Shown piece after piece: positions 8,374 through 16,887 of a stretch of 64,000 nt of DNA (position 1 is the stretch's first letter; each line of letters opens with the position of its first letter). Below the pieces are notes generated by a model. That model did no database searches. It was not told where the DNA came from and worked only from the letters and a program-made list of their open reading frames with translations. Origin of the DNA: Falsochrobactrum shanghaiense (GTDB taxonomy: Bacteria; Pseudomonadota; Alphaproteobacteria; Rhizobiales; Rhizobiaceae); the NCBI RefSeq assembly GCF_003149535.1, contig NZ_QGDB01000009.1, forward strand, positions 1 through 64,000. The letters run 5' to 3'. Made by a program: the position numbers and the translations under genes.

Positions 8374-9135
8374 CTAAATCGTCGCCAGTCCACCATCGAC
8401 GGGCAGGCAGACGCCTGTAATGTTCCCGGCTTGAGCTGAAGCAAGAAACAGACCCGCATTGGCGATCTCATCGACGGACACGAACTGTCCGAGAGGCATC
8501 TTACCGACGAAATTCTTCTTGTTTTCCTCGAAATCACCCTTGCGCAGCGAAGCTTCCGTCATTTCTGTCCAGACACCCCAGGGTGCAATGGCGTTGACGC
8601 GGATATTATACTTTCCAAGATAGGTAGCGAGATTCCTGACCAGCATGATGATACCGGCCTTGGAAACTGAATAGGCAATGGAACCGAGAGGGGACGGCCG
8701 CATACCTGAAACCGATGCCGTGAAAATCATGCTTCCGCCACCGCTCTTTTTCATGTGAGGAACGACAAACTTGGCGCCGAAGACCGCCGCCTTGAGATTA
8801 ATCGCCATGACACGATCGAAGTCCTGTTCGGTGATTTCCTCAATGTTCTTGATGTTTGAAATGCCGGCATTATGCCAAAAGATATCAATGCCGCCATAGG
8901 TATCAACGGCATGTTGAACCATATTTTCGAGATCCGGCATGGCACTAACGTCAGCTTTGAAGAAAGAGGCCTCGACATCATTCGCACATATCTCGGCGAC
9001 GACCTTGTTACCTTGGTCGGTGTTCACGTCTGCAACCACGACCTTGGAGCCTTCGCTTGCGAAGCGCTTTACAATGCCTTCGCCGATACCCGTTGCACCC
9101 CCGACGATGAGCGTTACCTTGTCTTTTAACTGCAT
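8374..9135 (-). CDS. Short-chain dehydrogenase/reductase
   Basis: Classical SDR of 253 aa. The coenzyme loop is GGATGIG (12-18), Asp36 after the second strand favours NAD(H), and Tyr155 and Lys159 (YSVSK) form the active pair. The usual NNAG is replaced by WHNAG at 87-91, a minor but visible deviation. The C-terminal VDGGLATI is standard. It is the last gene of the leftward group from the acyl-CoA dehydrogenase at 14919, separated from the thioesterase gene by 105 bp that holds a GGAGG-type ribosome site but no clear promoter. It may act as a hydroxyacyl-CoA or alicyclic alcohol dehydrogenase. It converges with the MFS gene across about 100 bp of featureless DNA. Confidence 0.85.
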   Translation of the reverse strand: MQLKDKVTLIVGGATGIGEGIVKRFASEGSKVVVADVNTDQGNKVVAEICANDVEASFFKADVSAMPDLENMVQHAVDTYGGIDIFWHNAGISNIKNIEEITEQDFDRVMAINLKAAVFGAKFVVPHMKKSGGGSMIFTASVSGMRPSPLGSIAYSVSKAGIIMLVRNLATYLGKYNIRVNAIAPWGVWTEMTEASLRKGDFEENKKNFVGKMPLGQFVSVDEIANAGLFLASAQAGNITGVCLPVDGGLATI

Positions 9136-9240
9136 TTTCTTTCGACCTCCTGAAATATGCCGGTCGTGATGACACCGCGGCAGCGACCGATGCTGGTCTG
9201 ATGTTTATTTGTGAAGTATTGGGCCGTATCCTCTGAGTGA

Positions 9241-10083
9241 TTAGGTCGAGAGGTAAGCGCGAACGAATAGTGGCACTGGAACGACACGGCGCTCTTTAAA
9301 ATCAACGATCACTAAAACCTGTTCGACGGATGCGACCGGGCTTCCAAGATGGTCGTAAACGCAGTGCCGCAGCACAAGTGACTTTTCTCCCACTGACGCC
9401 AACCAGGATCGAGAAGAAAGCACATCTCCAGCTTTACACTCCCGATGCCGGGTGATTTTGACCTCGACCCCCATATGCGTGCAGCCGGACACTTTCTTCC
9501 ATTCCGGCGACAAGCCGACGATGTCGCCAAGGATGTGCAGCGACGCTAGAGTGCAGTAGGAGAAGATTTCGTGCATCTGAAGCTGACCTACGTGGTCTAG
9601 TTCATGAGGACGAACTACGCCAAGATTGAGGGGCATCATAGTCCGTGGGTCACACTGACTCGACGACATGCTACTTGGGGCACTGGAGAGCCCACGGGTG
9701 AATGAGGGTAGGACTTCGGCTACCCCAAGAACTGGTACTTTCTCCGTGGAGAACCCAGGCAGGTCAAGCGCGCTGGCACAGATGTGACCATTGCTCCGTA
9801 GCAAGTGCAGAATTCGGCCATTATGCTCTCCGCCCCTAATCACCGCGGAGTCGATCGCGAAGGTCTGGCTGACTCTTAGCTCGCGGTGGAAACGCATATG
9901 ACGCAGGCTAGCCGACGCCGCACCTGGATTGGCTCTCAGAACATCGGCGGCGAGCGCTTCGGAAGCATACTGAAATGCGCGAATGTAAAACGTAAGATTA
10001 AGATGCTCGTTTTCGTCGCACTCCCAGGGCCGCACCAGCCCGCTGTAAGTTTGGCGAGCTCCAGTCTTTTCTAATGTCAACAT
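9241..10083 (-). CDS. Double hot-dog acyl-CoA thioesterase family protein
   Basis: 280 aa with two copies of a thioesterase-like half. The N-terminal half has RPWECDENEHLNLTFYI (about residues 18-34), the D-E-N-E-H-L-N motif of 4-hydroxybenzoyl-CoA-type hot-dog enzymes. The C-terminal half has RPHELDHVGQLQMHEIF, with the related Asp-His-x-Gly pattern. The fold is known from acyl-CoA thioesterases and fatty-acyl hydratases. In this operon it could release free acid from a CoA intermediate and recycle CoA. The substrate is unknown. It starts 28 bp after the DUF35 gene. Confidence 0.7.
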   Translation of the reverse strand: MLTLEKTGARQTYSGLVRPWECDENEHLNLTFYIRAFQYASEALAADVLRANPGAASASLRHMRFHRELRVSQTFAIDSAVIRGGEHNGRILHLLRSNGHICASALDLPGFSTEKVPVLGVAEVLPSFTRGLSSAPSSMSSSQCDPRTMMPLNLGVVRPHELDHVGQLQMHEIFSYCTLASLHILGDIVGLSPEWKKVSGCTHMGVEVKITRHRECKAGDVLSSRSWLASVGEKSLVLRHCVYDHLGSPVASVEQVLVIVDFKERRVVPVPLFVRAYLST

Positions 10084-10111
10084 CTAAGGTCCGCCGTTTG
10101 CTGGCAGGCGG

Positions 10112-10519
10112 CTAAGCCGCCGTAGAGATGCGTCGGAACTGAGGAAGGATGTTTCCTGCATCGTCAGAGGTAAAATCGACCTCGACCTCATCCCCGATTT
10201 GAACGTCCAGTGCGTCACTTCCAACGATGTTGGTTATCATGCGTGGACCTTCAGCGGTAACAATTGCCCCAATGACATAAGGCACCTTTTCCCTGAAGGA
10301 GTTCAACGGCGCTCTTCTAACAGTCGTGAAACTCTCAACGTGTCCACGGCCACTGACGTCGACCCACGATAGCGTGTCCGACCAACATGTCGCACAATGA
10401 TACCGGGGCGGGAACTGGGTCGCGGCGCACTGGTCGCATTGCTGGAAACGCAGCTTACCTTCCCTTGCACCAGCCCAGTATTCGCGGCTGTCGCCGTTCT
10501 CGAGATCACTTGTATTCAT
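10112..10519 (-). CDS. DUF35 zinc-ribbon/OB-fold protein (acyl-CoA-binding partner of a thiolase-like enzyme)
   Basis: 135 aa. The rubredoxin-like zinc ribbon has Cys28, Cys31, Cys42 and Cys45 (CDQC...CATC), followed by an OB-fold with the VPYVIGAIVTAEGPRM segment. DUF35 proteins are known to act with thiolase-like enzymes, for example in the steroid side-chain aldolases that pair Ltp2 with a DUF35 chain. The probable partner here is the Cys-less thiolase-like protein in the divergent operon (15208-16374). I chose the ATG at 10519 because GGGGG precedes it. A GTG at 10591, overlapping the upstream crotonase stop, would add 24 residues not typical of the family. Confidence 0.85.
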   Translation of the reverse strand: MNTSDLENGDSREYWAGAREGKLRFQQCDQCAATQFPPRYHCATCWSDTLSWVDVSGRGHVESFTTVRRAPLNSFREKVPYVIGAIVTAEGPRMITNIVGSDALDVQIGDEVEVDFTSDDAGNILPQFRRISTAA

Positions 10520-10587
10520 CAGACTAACCCCCGGACTATTTCTGCAAACGTGGAAGCAGCCGGGCCGGACCAGCCGCTTCGTGCGAT

Positions 10588-11397
10588 TCACTTCTTGCGA
10601 AGATTGCTCATCAAGTTTGAGAGCATTTCCTTATGTTCCGTGCGTTGAAACAGGTAGTTTTGAGTATAAGCCTCATACGCAAGGACAGAGCCCAAGTCCG
10701 CGTCCGCAGCACGGACAAGAGAAAGCTTGGTTCCGGCGATGGCACGCCGCGGCGCGCCCTCCGCGATCTTCCGCCCGAGTTCTACGGCACGGTCCAGCAA
10801 TTGATCTGCGGGTACCAGATCGAGGAAAAGGCCAGCCTGTTTGCCTTCTTCCGCTTCTACCACAGCGCTCGTAAGCAGCCATTCATTAGCGCGCATCGTT
10901 CCCACGAGCTTCGGCAGGTGATAGGTGCACGCCATGTCCCAAGCACCTAGACCGATGCGACCGAACGCGAAGTGATATTTCGTTTCGGGAACCGCCAGAG
11001 CCAGATCGCAGCACAAGGCCAGAGCGACACCGCCGCCGATTGCAGGACCATTAACGGCCGCGATCACTGGAAGGTCGAGTTCCTTGATCCGCTGAACCAT
11101 CCTGCAGTGGCTACGCACCGCAATAAACTGGTCTTCAAGATCTTCGTGACCTTCTGGCTTTACGAGCGTCCCTAGTTCGGCACCAGAGCAGAAAACGGTT
11201 CCAGCGCCGGTGAGTACCACCGCCCGGATGTCACGGTCTCGTTCGGCTTCATCGAGCGCGGCCAAGAAGGCGTCCGCGAGCGTATGCGTTAAAGGATTAC
11301 GCTTGCGTGGGCGATTGATCGTTACGATCGCGACGCAGTCACGACGCTCGAGAACAACTTCGGGTTCCTGATCATCCGCGACGTGAGGAGCGGCCAT
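10588..11397 (-). CDS. Crotonase-family protein without canonical catalytic glutamates
   Basis: Enoyl-CoA hydratase/isomerase fold, 269 aa. Oxyanion-hole segments are FCSGAELG (69-76) and AIGGGVALAL (119-128). The first Glu of hydratases is replaced by Ala (GGGVALA, residue 125). In the second segment (FAFGRIGLGAWDMACTYHL) no Glu occurs at the usual place either, although Asp154 is close. A simple hydratase reaction is thus unlikely; isomerase, hydrolase or lyase chemistry is possible. It lies between the flavin monooxygenase gene and DUF35 in the leftward operon. The substrate is not recognisable. Confidence 0.78.
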   Translation of the reverse strand: MAAPHVADDQEPEVVLERRDCVAIVTINRPRKRNPLTHTLADAFLAALDEAERDRDIRAVVLTGAGTVFCSGAELGTLVKPEGHEDLEDQFIAVRSHCRMVQRIKELDLPVIAAVNGPAIGGGVALALCCDLALAVPETKYHFAFGRIGLGAWDMACTYHLPKLVGTMRANEWLLTSAVVEAEEGKQAGLFLDLVPADQLLDRAVELGRKIAEGAPRRAIAGTKLSLVRAADADLGSVLAYEAYTQNYLFQRTEHKEMLSNLMSNLRKK

Positions 11398-11450
11398 ATC
11401 TATACCTCATATTTTTCAGACAGTTATTGAACGATGTTGGCGATAATTGG

Positions 11451-12422
11451 TTAGAGCATTCTTGGAAGGCGCTCCTTGATGATCGAGCGCGCCTGCACCA
11501 CGATCCGGTCGATGAGTTCCTTTACAGTGGGGATGTCGTCGATCAGTCCCACGACCTGGCCGCAAGACCACACCCCGGACTCCACCTCGCCGTTCTTCAT
11601 GATCTTCGGGTAGACACCGGCGACTTCCTTGGCGACATCGGAGAATGTGATCTCTGAACCGAGGCGCTTCTCAGTCTCGATAACTCGTTCGACAGCCTCG
11701 TTCACCAACACGCGCTCGGTATTGCGCAACGGACGAAGAATAAGCCTGGTGTCACGCTCGGTGGCCGCCACTATTGCATCCTTCACGTTCTGATGGATGG
11801 GCGCTTCTTTGGTCGCCATGAAACGCGTACCCATGTTCATGCCGTCTGCGCCCAGTGAAAGAGCAGCGACTAAGGATGCTCCATCCACCATCCCGCCTGA
11901 CGCGATAAATGGCACCTTTAGCTTTTGTGCGCAGAGTGGAAGCAAAATCAGGTTCGTGACGTCGTCCTCGCCCGGATGCCCGGCGCATTCGAAACCATCC
12001 ATACTGATGGCGTCGCATCCCAGCCGTTCGGCCGTAAGCGCATGTCTGATCGACGTGCATTTATGGATAACAACGATCCCAGCTTCCTTGAAAGTAGCCA
12101 TCCATTCCTTTGGATTGTTTCCAGCGGTCTCCACGATTTTGACGCCGCCTTCGATGATCGCCTTCACGTAGCCAGGATAATCCGGTGGCCTTGTGGAAGG
12201 GAGAAACGCCAGGTTGACGGCGAACGGCTTGTCGGTCATCCCGCGGCAACGTTCAATTTCAGCCCGCAACGCCTCAGGCGTCGGCTGCGTGAGTGCCGTG
12301 ATGATACCTAAACCTCCAGCGTTCGAGACCGCTGAAGCGAGTTCGGCAAACCCGACATGATGCATGCCGCCCTGGACAATCGGATATTTGATGCCGAAAA
12401 GTTCTGTAATTCGAGTTTGCAT
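11451..12422 (-). CDS. Nitronate monooxygenase/2-nitropropane dioxygenase family flavoprotein
   Basis: FMN-dependent TIM-barrel protein of 323 aa. Family features are PIVQGGMHHVGFAELASAV near the N-terminus, AGGLGII, the active-site GFECAGHPGEDD segment with its His, the phosphate-binding PFIASGGMVDGASLVAAL, and GADGMNMGTRFMAT. Relatives include nitronate monooxygenases and FabK-like enoyl reductases. In an operon of acyl-CoA enzymes a reductase or dehydrogenase acting on an unsaturated acyl-CoA seems at least as likely as nitronate oxidation. The ATG at 12422 has AGGGGAGG in front. Confidence 0.8.
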   Translation of the reverse strand: MQTRITELFGIKYPIVQGGMHHVGFAELASAVSNAGGLGIITALTQPTPEALRAEIERCRGMTDKPFAVNLAFLPSTRPPDYPGYVKAIIEGGVKIVETAGNNPKEWMATFKEAGIVVIHKCTSIRHALTAERLGCDAISMDGFECAGHPGEDDVTNLILLPLCAQKLKVPFIASGGMVDGASLVAALSLGADGMNMGTRFMATKEAPIHQNVKDAIVAATERDTRLILRPLRNTERVLVNEAVERVIETEKRLGSEITFSDVAKEVAGVYPKIMKNGEVESGVWSCGQVVGLIDDIPTVKELIDRIVVQARSIIKERLPRML

Positions 12423-12521
12423 CGTTGGGCCTCCCCTAATTGCGTTGCCTAACTGTAGCTCCGCATTTTGCATGCCATCGTCAGTTCGCGGAGACTCTTT
12501 CAGAGCGCCATCCGCTGATTT

Positions 12522-12848
12522 TCACACACCTGTCTTCGACCCGACGCGTTCGCTGATCCAGATCAGTGGTTTGATATTCGTGAATTTGGGAATGTCGGCG
12601 CTTATCGTCGGAAGATGTGGGAAAAGCCCTTCGGTCAGATCTTCCATCGTTGCACAGGTGACAATCGCGTGTGCAACGAATGCCGGCGCGGATCCTGAGC
12701 GCATTCCTGAGACACCCTTGTCCAAGGTCACCGAGTGACAGCGAGAACCCATTAAACCCAGCACAAGAGGTATGTGTCTTTCGACATAGTAGTCATAGTC
12801 AAAGTGCCCTTCCTCCAAGGGAGGGTACATGACGTGGAAATTGAACAT
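12522..12848 (-). CDS. EthD family ferredoxin-like small protein
   Basis: Small alpha/beta (dimeric ferredoxin-like) protein of 108 aa. Its opening FHVMYPPLEEGHFDYDYYVERHIPLVLGLMG matches the EthD pattern of a first strand followed by an F-x-x-Y-Y-x-x-x-H-x-P helix. EthD proteins occur in ether- and steroid-degrading operons. Their role is often unknown, though some related dimeric barrels are isomerases or monooxygenases. It lies between the crotonase gene at 12891 and the flavoprotein gene at 11451 and is surely co-transcribed with them. Confidence 0.75.
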   Translation of the reverse strand: MFNFHVMYPPLEEGHFDYDYYVERHIPLVLGLMGSRCHSVTLDKGVSGMRSGSAPAFVAHAIVTCATMEDLTEGLFPHLPTISADIPKFTNIKPLIWISERVGSKTGV

Positions 12849-12890
12849 GGTTCTTCTCCAATTGGCTGCAACGCTATCGACGCGAGGCCC

Positions 12891-13676
12891 TCATTTGCCT
12901 TTGAAAACCGGGATACGCTTTTCTTTGAAGGCTGCCACGGCCTCTTGGTGATCCTCGGTTTTTCGAACGACCGCCAAGCCACCCGCAGCCAGTTCAAGTG
13001 CAGTGGAAAGATCCTTGTCAGCACCGTAACGAACCAACTTTTTGATCATCTGCACGGAGATAGGAGCGCCCGACGCGATCTTTCGTGCGAACTCACGCGT
13101 ACGCACCATCAGTTCGCCATCAGGATAGACGTGGTTCACAAGACCAATCCGCTCGGCCTCAGCCGCAGAAATCTGTTCGGCGGAGAGAAGCATCTCCAAA
13201 GCTCGGGCAGTGCCTACGATGCGCGGCAACAGGTAGGCGCCGCCGCCACCGGGCACCAAGCCCATCCGAACGTAGGTCTCAGCCATCCTTGCACTTTCTG
13301 CAGCAAAGCGGATGTCGCACGCTAAAGCGATATCCAGCCCGCCACCCGTGGCAAAACCATTGATCGCGGCAATAAGCGGTTTTTCGAACTCAGCAAGGAC
13401 TCTCGTGAGGCCTTGCATATGCGTGACCTCCGCTTTGATCTCCGAGGGAGTACTGGCGGCGACTGCATTGAACCCGTTGATGTCGCCACCCGTGGAAAAG
13501 GCACGGCCCGCTCCCGTAAGGATCGCTACCCTGACATCGTCGCGACGCCCGGTCTCGGCAATCGCTTCGATCCATTGGCCGAGCATGTCGTATGTGAAAG
13601 AATTAAGCTTCTCCGGACGGTTCATCATGATAGTTGCGATGCCTTCGGAAACCTCGATGTCTAAATGATCCGCCAT
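12891..13676 (-). CDS. Enoyl-CoA hydratase/isomerase family protein
   Basis: Crotonase of 261 aa with the usual architecture: MNRPEKLNSF, ILTGAGRAFSTGGD (53-66), GFATGGGLDIALACD and LVPGGGGAYLLPRIVG. Asp115 stands where hydratases have the first catalytic Glu, and Tyr135 (AETYVRMGL) stands at the second. The first site is therefore conservative, while the second is lost. This supports a crotonase with altered chemistry. It is the second gene of the leftward operon, 49 bp after the acyl-CoA dehydrogenase. Confidence 0.82.
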   Translation of the reverse strand: MADHLDIEVSEGIATIMMNRPEKLNSFTYDMLGQWIEAIAETGRRDDVRVAILTGAGRAFSTGGDINGFNAVAASTPSEIKAEVTHMQGLTRVLAEFEKPLIAAINGFATGGGLDIALACDIRFAAESARMAETYVRMGLVPGGGGAYLLPRIVGTARALEMLLSAEQISAAEAERIGLVNHVYPDGELMVRTREFARKIASGAPISVQMIKKLVRYGADKDLSTALELAAGGLAVVRKTEDHQEAVAAFKEKRIPVFKGK

Positions 13677-13725
13677 GTCTAATCCTGGTCAGAATGTGAT
13701 TTGTGAGAGGGAAAGCGGACCGAGA

Positions 13726-14919
13726 CTAGGCCACGTCCTTGCCGATTGGGCGAAAGCCCGTCTTGCCATGGTGGCGGTCGGCGTCCTTGTACCCCAGGGC
13801 GTCTTCGGCAATGAGGATTTTTTGCACGTTTGCAGTGCCCTCGCCAGTATACATAAGATCCGCATAGGACTTGTACCGCGCGATACGGAACTCTGCCGAG
13901 ATGCCATAGCCACCGTGGATCTGTTGCGATAGATCCGTGCAGAACTTTGCGGTGGAAGCGGCATGATACTTCGCGATCGAAGCAATGCGGTTTGTGGCCA
14001 GACCATCGTCCATCATCTGCGCCACTTTATAGAGCAACGCACGGCTTGCTTCGATTTGCACAGCCATATCGGCAATCTGCGATTGGATCATTTGGAACCG
14101 GCCGATAGGGCTACCACGAACGATGCGTTCGTTCGCATATTTCACAGCGTCGTCGTACGCCCCCAGCGCAATCCCGAGCGACTTGGCTGCGATGACAACA
14201 CGACCAGATTGCAGAGCACGCATGATGATCTTGAAACCATCGCCTTCTTGGCCGAGACGGTTTTCAACCGGTACGACGAAGTCGTCAAGGAACAGCGCTG
14301 AAGACGTGAATGCCTTCGACAAGTTAGCCGTTTCGATCCGCTTCGCAGTGAACCCCGGGTACTTCTTCGGCTCGACGATGAATGCAGTGACGCCTTTGGC
14401 TCCCGCCGAAGGATCCGTTTTGGCCAGCAGGATGCCAGCATCGCATTCGTCTCCTAGAGTTGCCCACATTTTGGAGCCGTTCAGGCGATATACGTCTCCA
14501 TCACGGACAGCGCGTGTCTTCATCGCGCCCGCGGCGTCCGAGCCACTACCATCTTCAGTCAGCGACATCATCCCGATGATCTCGCCGGCAATCAGTCGGG
14601 GAACATACTTTTCGACCTGCTCGTCCGTCCCGGCGAGATAGATGGATGTCGGGCAAGTGCCGGACTGTTGATTGCTACAAACAGCAAACCGGACGTCGAG
14701 GCGGGAAATCTCTTCCAGAATGATCACAGCAGCGAGGTAACCCAAGTTCGTACCGCCGACAGATTCCGGGAAGACAGAACCATAGAGGCCGGTCGCGCCG
14801 GCTTTCCTGATCAATTCACGCGGGAGCTGTTTTTTGGCTTCATACTCGTCGATGTACGGAAGGACCTCCGTGTGCATGAAGCGGCGAACCGTCGATCTGA
14901 TTTCTTCCATCTCTTCCAT
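13726..14919 (-). CDS. Acyl-CoA dehydrogenase
   Basis: FAD-dependent dehydrogenase of 397 aa with all three ACAD domains: an N-terminal helical domain, the middle beta domain (MMSLTEDGSGSDAAGAMKT and NGSKMWATLGDECDAGIL), and a C-terminal helical domain with QIHGGYGISAEF. The catalytic base is Glu360 in YTGEGTANVQ. The ending with AEDALGYK resembles dehydrogenases of cyclic or branched acyl-CoAs rather than short-chain fatty ones, but that is only an impression. AGGAAGGA lies 6 nt before the ATG. First gene of the long leftward operon under the sigma-54 promoter at 15036. Confidence 0.9.
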   Translation of the reverse strand: MEEMEEIRSTVRRFMHTEVLPYIDEYEAKKQLPRELIRKAGATGLYGSVFPESVGGTNLGYLAAVIILEEISRLDVRFAVCSNQQSGTCPTSIYLAGTDEQVEKYVPRLIAGEIIGMMSLTEDGSGSDAAGAMKTRAVRDGDVYRLNGSKMWATLGDECDAGILLAKTDPSAGAKGVTAFIVEPKKYPGFTAKRIETANLSKAFTSSALFLDDFVVPVENRLGQEGDGFKIIMRALQSGRVVIAAKSLGIALGAYDDAVKYANERIVRGSPIGRFQMIQSQIADMAVQIEASRALLYKVAQMMDDGLATNRIASIAKYHAASTAKFCTDLSQQIHGGYGISAEFRIARYKSYADLMYTGEGTANVQKILIAEDALGYKDADRHHGKTGFRPIGKDVA

Positions 14920-15035
14920 TTCTATTCCTTCCTACACACGCGGCAGCACTTTTGAACTGCATCATAGTAACAATCACAACCGATCCGCCTTTCGCCGACC
15001 TTTTACAGGCGTCGGGCAATCCTCTCTGTCAGTTC

Positions 15036-15050
15036 GCAAGTTCCATGCCA
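15036..15050 (-). promoter_or_regulatory. Sigma-54 promoter for the acyl-CoA dehydrogenase operon
   Basis: The minus strand reads TGGCATGGAACTTGC followed by G, with GG-N10-GC spacing. The predicted start near 15024 gives a leader of about 105 nt to the ATG at 14919. Its -24 end lies 49 bp from the -24 end of the divergent promoter at 15100. Confidence 0.85.
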
Positions 15051-15099
15051 CCACATCGGCTGACGGACCAACTCCAAGCCATTCGCTAAGCCATGACGA

Positions 15100-15114
15100 T
15101 GGCATTGCTCTTGC
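15100..15114 (+). promoter_or_regulatory. Sigma-54 promoter for the thiolase-like/MaoC operon
   Basis: Reads TGGCATTGCTCTTGC followed by G, with the correct GG-N10-GC spacing. Predicted start near 15126, about 82 nt before the ATG at 15208. A small inverted repeat CGAGC-ATAA-GCTCG lies in the leader around 15144-15157. Confidence 0.82.
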
Positions 15115-15207
15115 GAGGACTAGTGTGGTTTCGCGCGAGGCCGCGAGCATAAGCTCGTCTGCGTGTCTGAGCCACTCAATTGGTTATAAACAAGGGAGTC
15201 ACCACTT

Positions 15208-16374
15208 ATGACCCTTCGCAACCGGGCCGCAATCGTCGGCATAGGCGAAAGCGACATCGGAAAGGTGCCGCACATGACAGGTTTGGGCCTGAATGCCCAA
15301 GCGGCGAAACGGGCAATCGAAGAGTCCGGCCTAAAGCATTCCCAGATCGATGGGCTACTCACCGCCTACTCTTTCACTGAACCATACTTCATGCTCGGCT
15401 CGGTTCTCGCTGAATACCTCGGGATCAAGCCAGGATATGCGGGTTCGCTGGTAGTAGGTGGAGCATCTCCAACCGTCATGCTCCACCATGCAGCTCAAGC
15501 CGTCAGCAGCGGCGCAGCGAACTATGTTCTTGTGTGTGCGGGCGAAAATCGCGCGACCGGGATGTCACGCGATGAAACGGTGGCGGCTATGACCGCCGTG
15601 GGGCACCCCTACTTTGAAGCTCCCTACGGCGTGGGCATTCCTTCGCTGTATGCCATGGTGGCAAATGCATACATGAAAAAATACGGTACGACGCGCGAGC
15701 AGATGGCAGCCGTCGCCGTCAGTACGCGGAATAACGCGCTTAAACACCCCAATGCTCACATGAAGACAGCCCTGACGATTGAAGACGTTCTCAATTCAAA
15801 ACCGATCTCCGATCCTCTCAACATCTTCGATTGCTGCCTGATTTCAGACGCGGGCGGCGCCTTCATTGTAACTACGCCTGAACGAGCCGCGGATTTGAAA
15901 CAGAAGCCGGTTCACCTTGCTGGTATCGGCGAGGCGCACACTCATGAGCATCTCATCTCCGCTCCCAGCCTCACGGAGTTCGGAGCGACCCAGTCCGGCC
16001 AAGCAGCATATACGATGGCTGGCTTGGGTCCATCGGATGTTGACGTAGCCTTCCTCTATGACTGCTTCACGATCGTTCCGATCATAGAAATGGAGGAGTT
16101 GGGCCTGGCCGAGCGAGGAGCTGCAGGCGCCCACTTCGCGGCAGGCGGTGCGGAAATCGGCGGACAACTTCCAGTCAATACTCATGGCGGAATGCTAAGC
16201 CATGCCCATGCTGGTGCGGTTGGGGGGCTCATGGGCGTGGTTGAGGCCGTCCGACAGTTGAGGGGGCAAGCCGACAAGAGGCAAGTTCCGGGTGCCGAAG
16301 TCGCCATCGTCCATGGTGAAGGGGGCATCCTGTCCTCTCATTGCACAGCAATCCTTACGTCCGAAATCAGATGA
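15208..16374 (+). CDS. Thiolase-like protein lacking the nucleophilic cysteine (candidate retro-aldolase subunit)
   Basis: Thiolase-fold protein of 388 aa in the SCP-x/Ltp branch. The segment that should carry the nucleophile reads LVVGGASPTVMLHHAAQAV (81-99), so Gly85 stands where the acyl-accepting Cys normally is. The C-terminal half keeps NTHGGMLSHAHAGAVGGL and HGEGGILSSHC. Known Cys-less relatives such as Ltp2 work with a DUF35 protein as retro-aldolases that shorten steroid side chains. A DUF35 protein is encoded in the divergent co-regulated operon (10112-10519). I therefore infer an acyl-CoA C-C lyase (aldolase) role; a degenerate thiolase is the alternative. Confidence 0.8.
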   Translation: MTLRNRAAIVGIGESDIGKVPHMTGLGLNAQAAKRAIEESGLKHSQIDGLLTAYSFTEPYFMLGSVLAEYLGIKPGYAGSLVVGGASPTVMLHHAAQAVSSGAANYVLVCAGENRATGMSRDETVAAMTAVGHPYFEAPYGVGIPSLYAMVANAYMKKYGTTREQMAAVAVSTRNNALKHPNAHMKTALTIEDVLNSKPISDPLNIFDCCLISDAGGAFIVTTPERAADLKQKPVHLAGIGEAHTHEHLISAPSLTEFGATQSGQAAYTMAGLGPSDVDVAFLYDCFTIVPIIEMEELGLAERGAAGAHFAAGGAEIGGQLPVNTHGGMLSHAHAGAVGGLMGVVEAVRQLRGQADKRQVPGAEVAIVHGEGGILSSHCTAILTSEIR

Positions 16375-16391
16375 ATACTCAGGAGAGATAC

Positions 16392-16853
16392 ATGACACAC
16401 GAGCCACGAGGACGGTTCTTCGAAGATTTCACCGTTGGAGAGGTGCTGGTGACGCCAAAGCGGACGATCACGTCAACAGATATTGTCAATTTTGCTTGCC
16501 TCTCAGGAGATTTCAACGGCGTGCACGCCGATCACGAATATTGCAAAACAACGCCATTTGGAGAGCCTATCGCTCATGCGCCACTCGTCTATGCAGTGAT
16601 GGGAGGCCTCCAATATGCCAGTGGCGTCAATGATGGAACACTCCTTGCCGTGATCGGCATTGACGAATGGCGAATGCACAAGCCCGTGAAGCACGGTGAC
16701 ACTGTGCACATGCGCTCGACCGTGCTGAAAACGAAGGAAACTTCGAAGAGCGACCGTGGCATCGTGTCCTTCAAGCGAGAATTCGTCAATCAGCACGGCG
16801 AAGCAGTCCAGAGCATGTTCGCCACCTTCATGTACAAGCGACGTGCGGCGTGA
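16392..16853 (+). CDS. MaoC family acyl-CoA dehydratase/hydratase
   Basis: Single hot-dog protein of 153 aa, typical MaoC length. The hydratase-2 motif is clear: Asp40-Phe-Asn42-Gly-Val-His45, with the IAHAPL segment after it. The Asp/His dyad adds water to a 2-enoyl-CoA (R-specific in the family). The ATG at 16392 follows AGGAGAG by 5-6 nt. An ATG at 16371 that overlaps the upstream stop would add seven residues. It follows the thiolase-like gene directly, an arrangement also seen in steroid and terpenoid degradation clusters. This supports hydration followed by retro-aldol cleavage. Confidence 0.87.
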   Translation: MTHEPRGRFFEDFTVGEVLVTPKRTITSTDIVNFACLSGDFNGVHADHEYCKTTPFGEPIAHAPLVYAVMGGLQYASGVNDGTLLAVIGIDEWRMHKPVKHGDTVHMRSTVLKTKETSKSDRGIVSFKREFVNQHGEAVQSMFATFMYKRRAA

Positions 16854-16887
16854 GCCTCGATGCGGCCGCCAAACTAGGGAGCCAATA

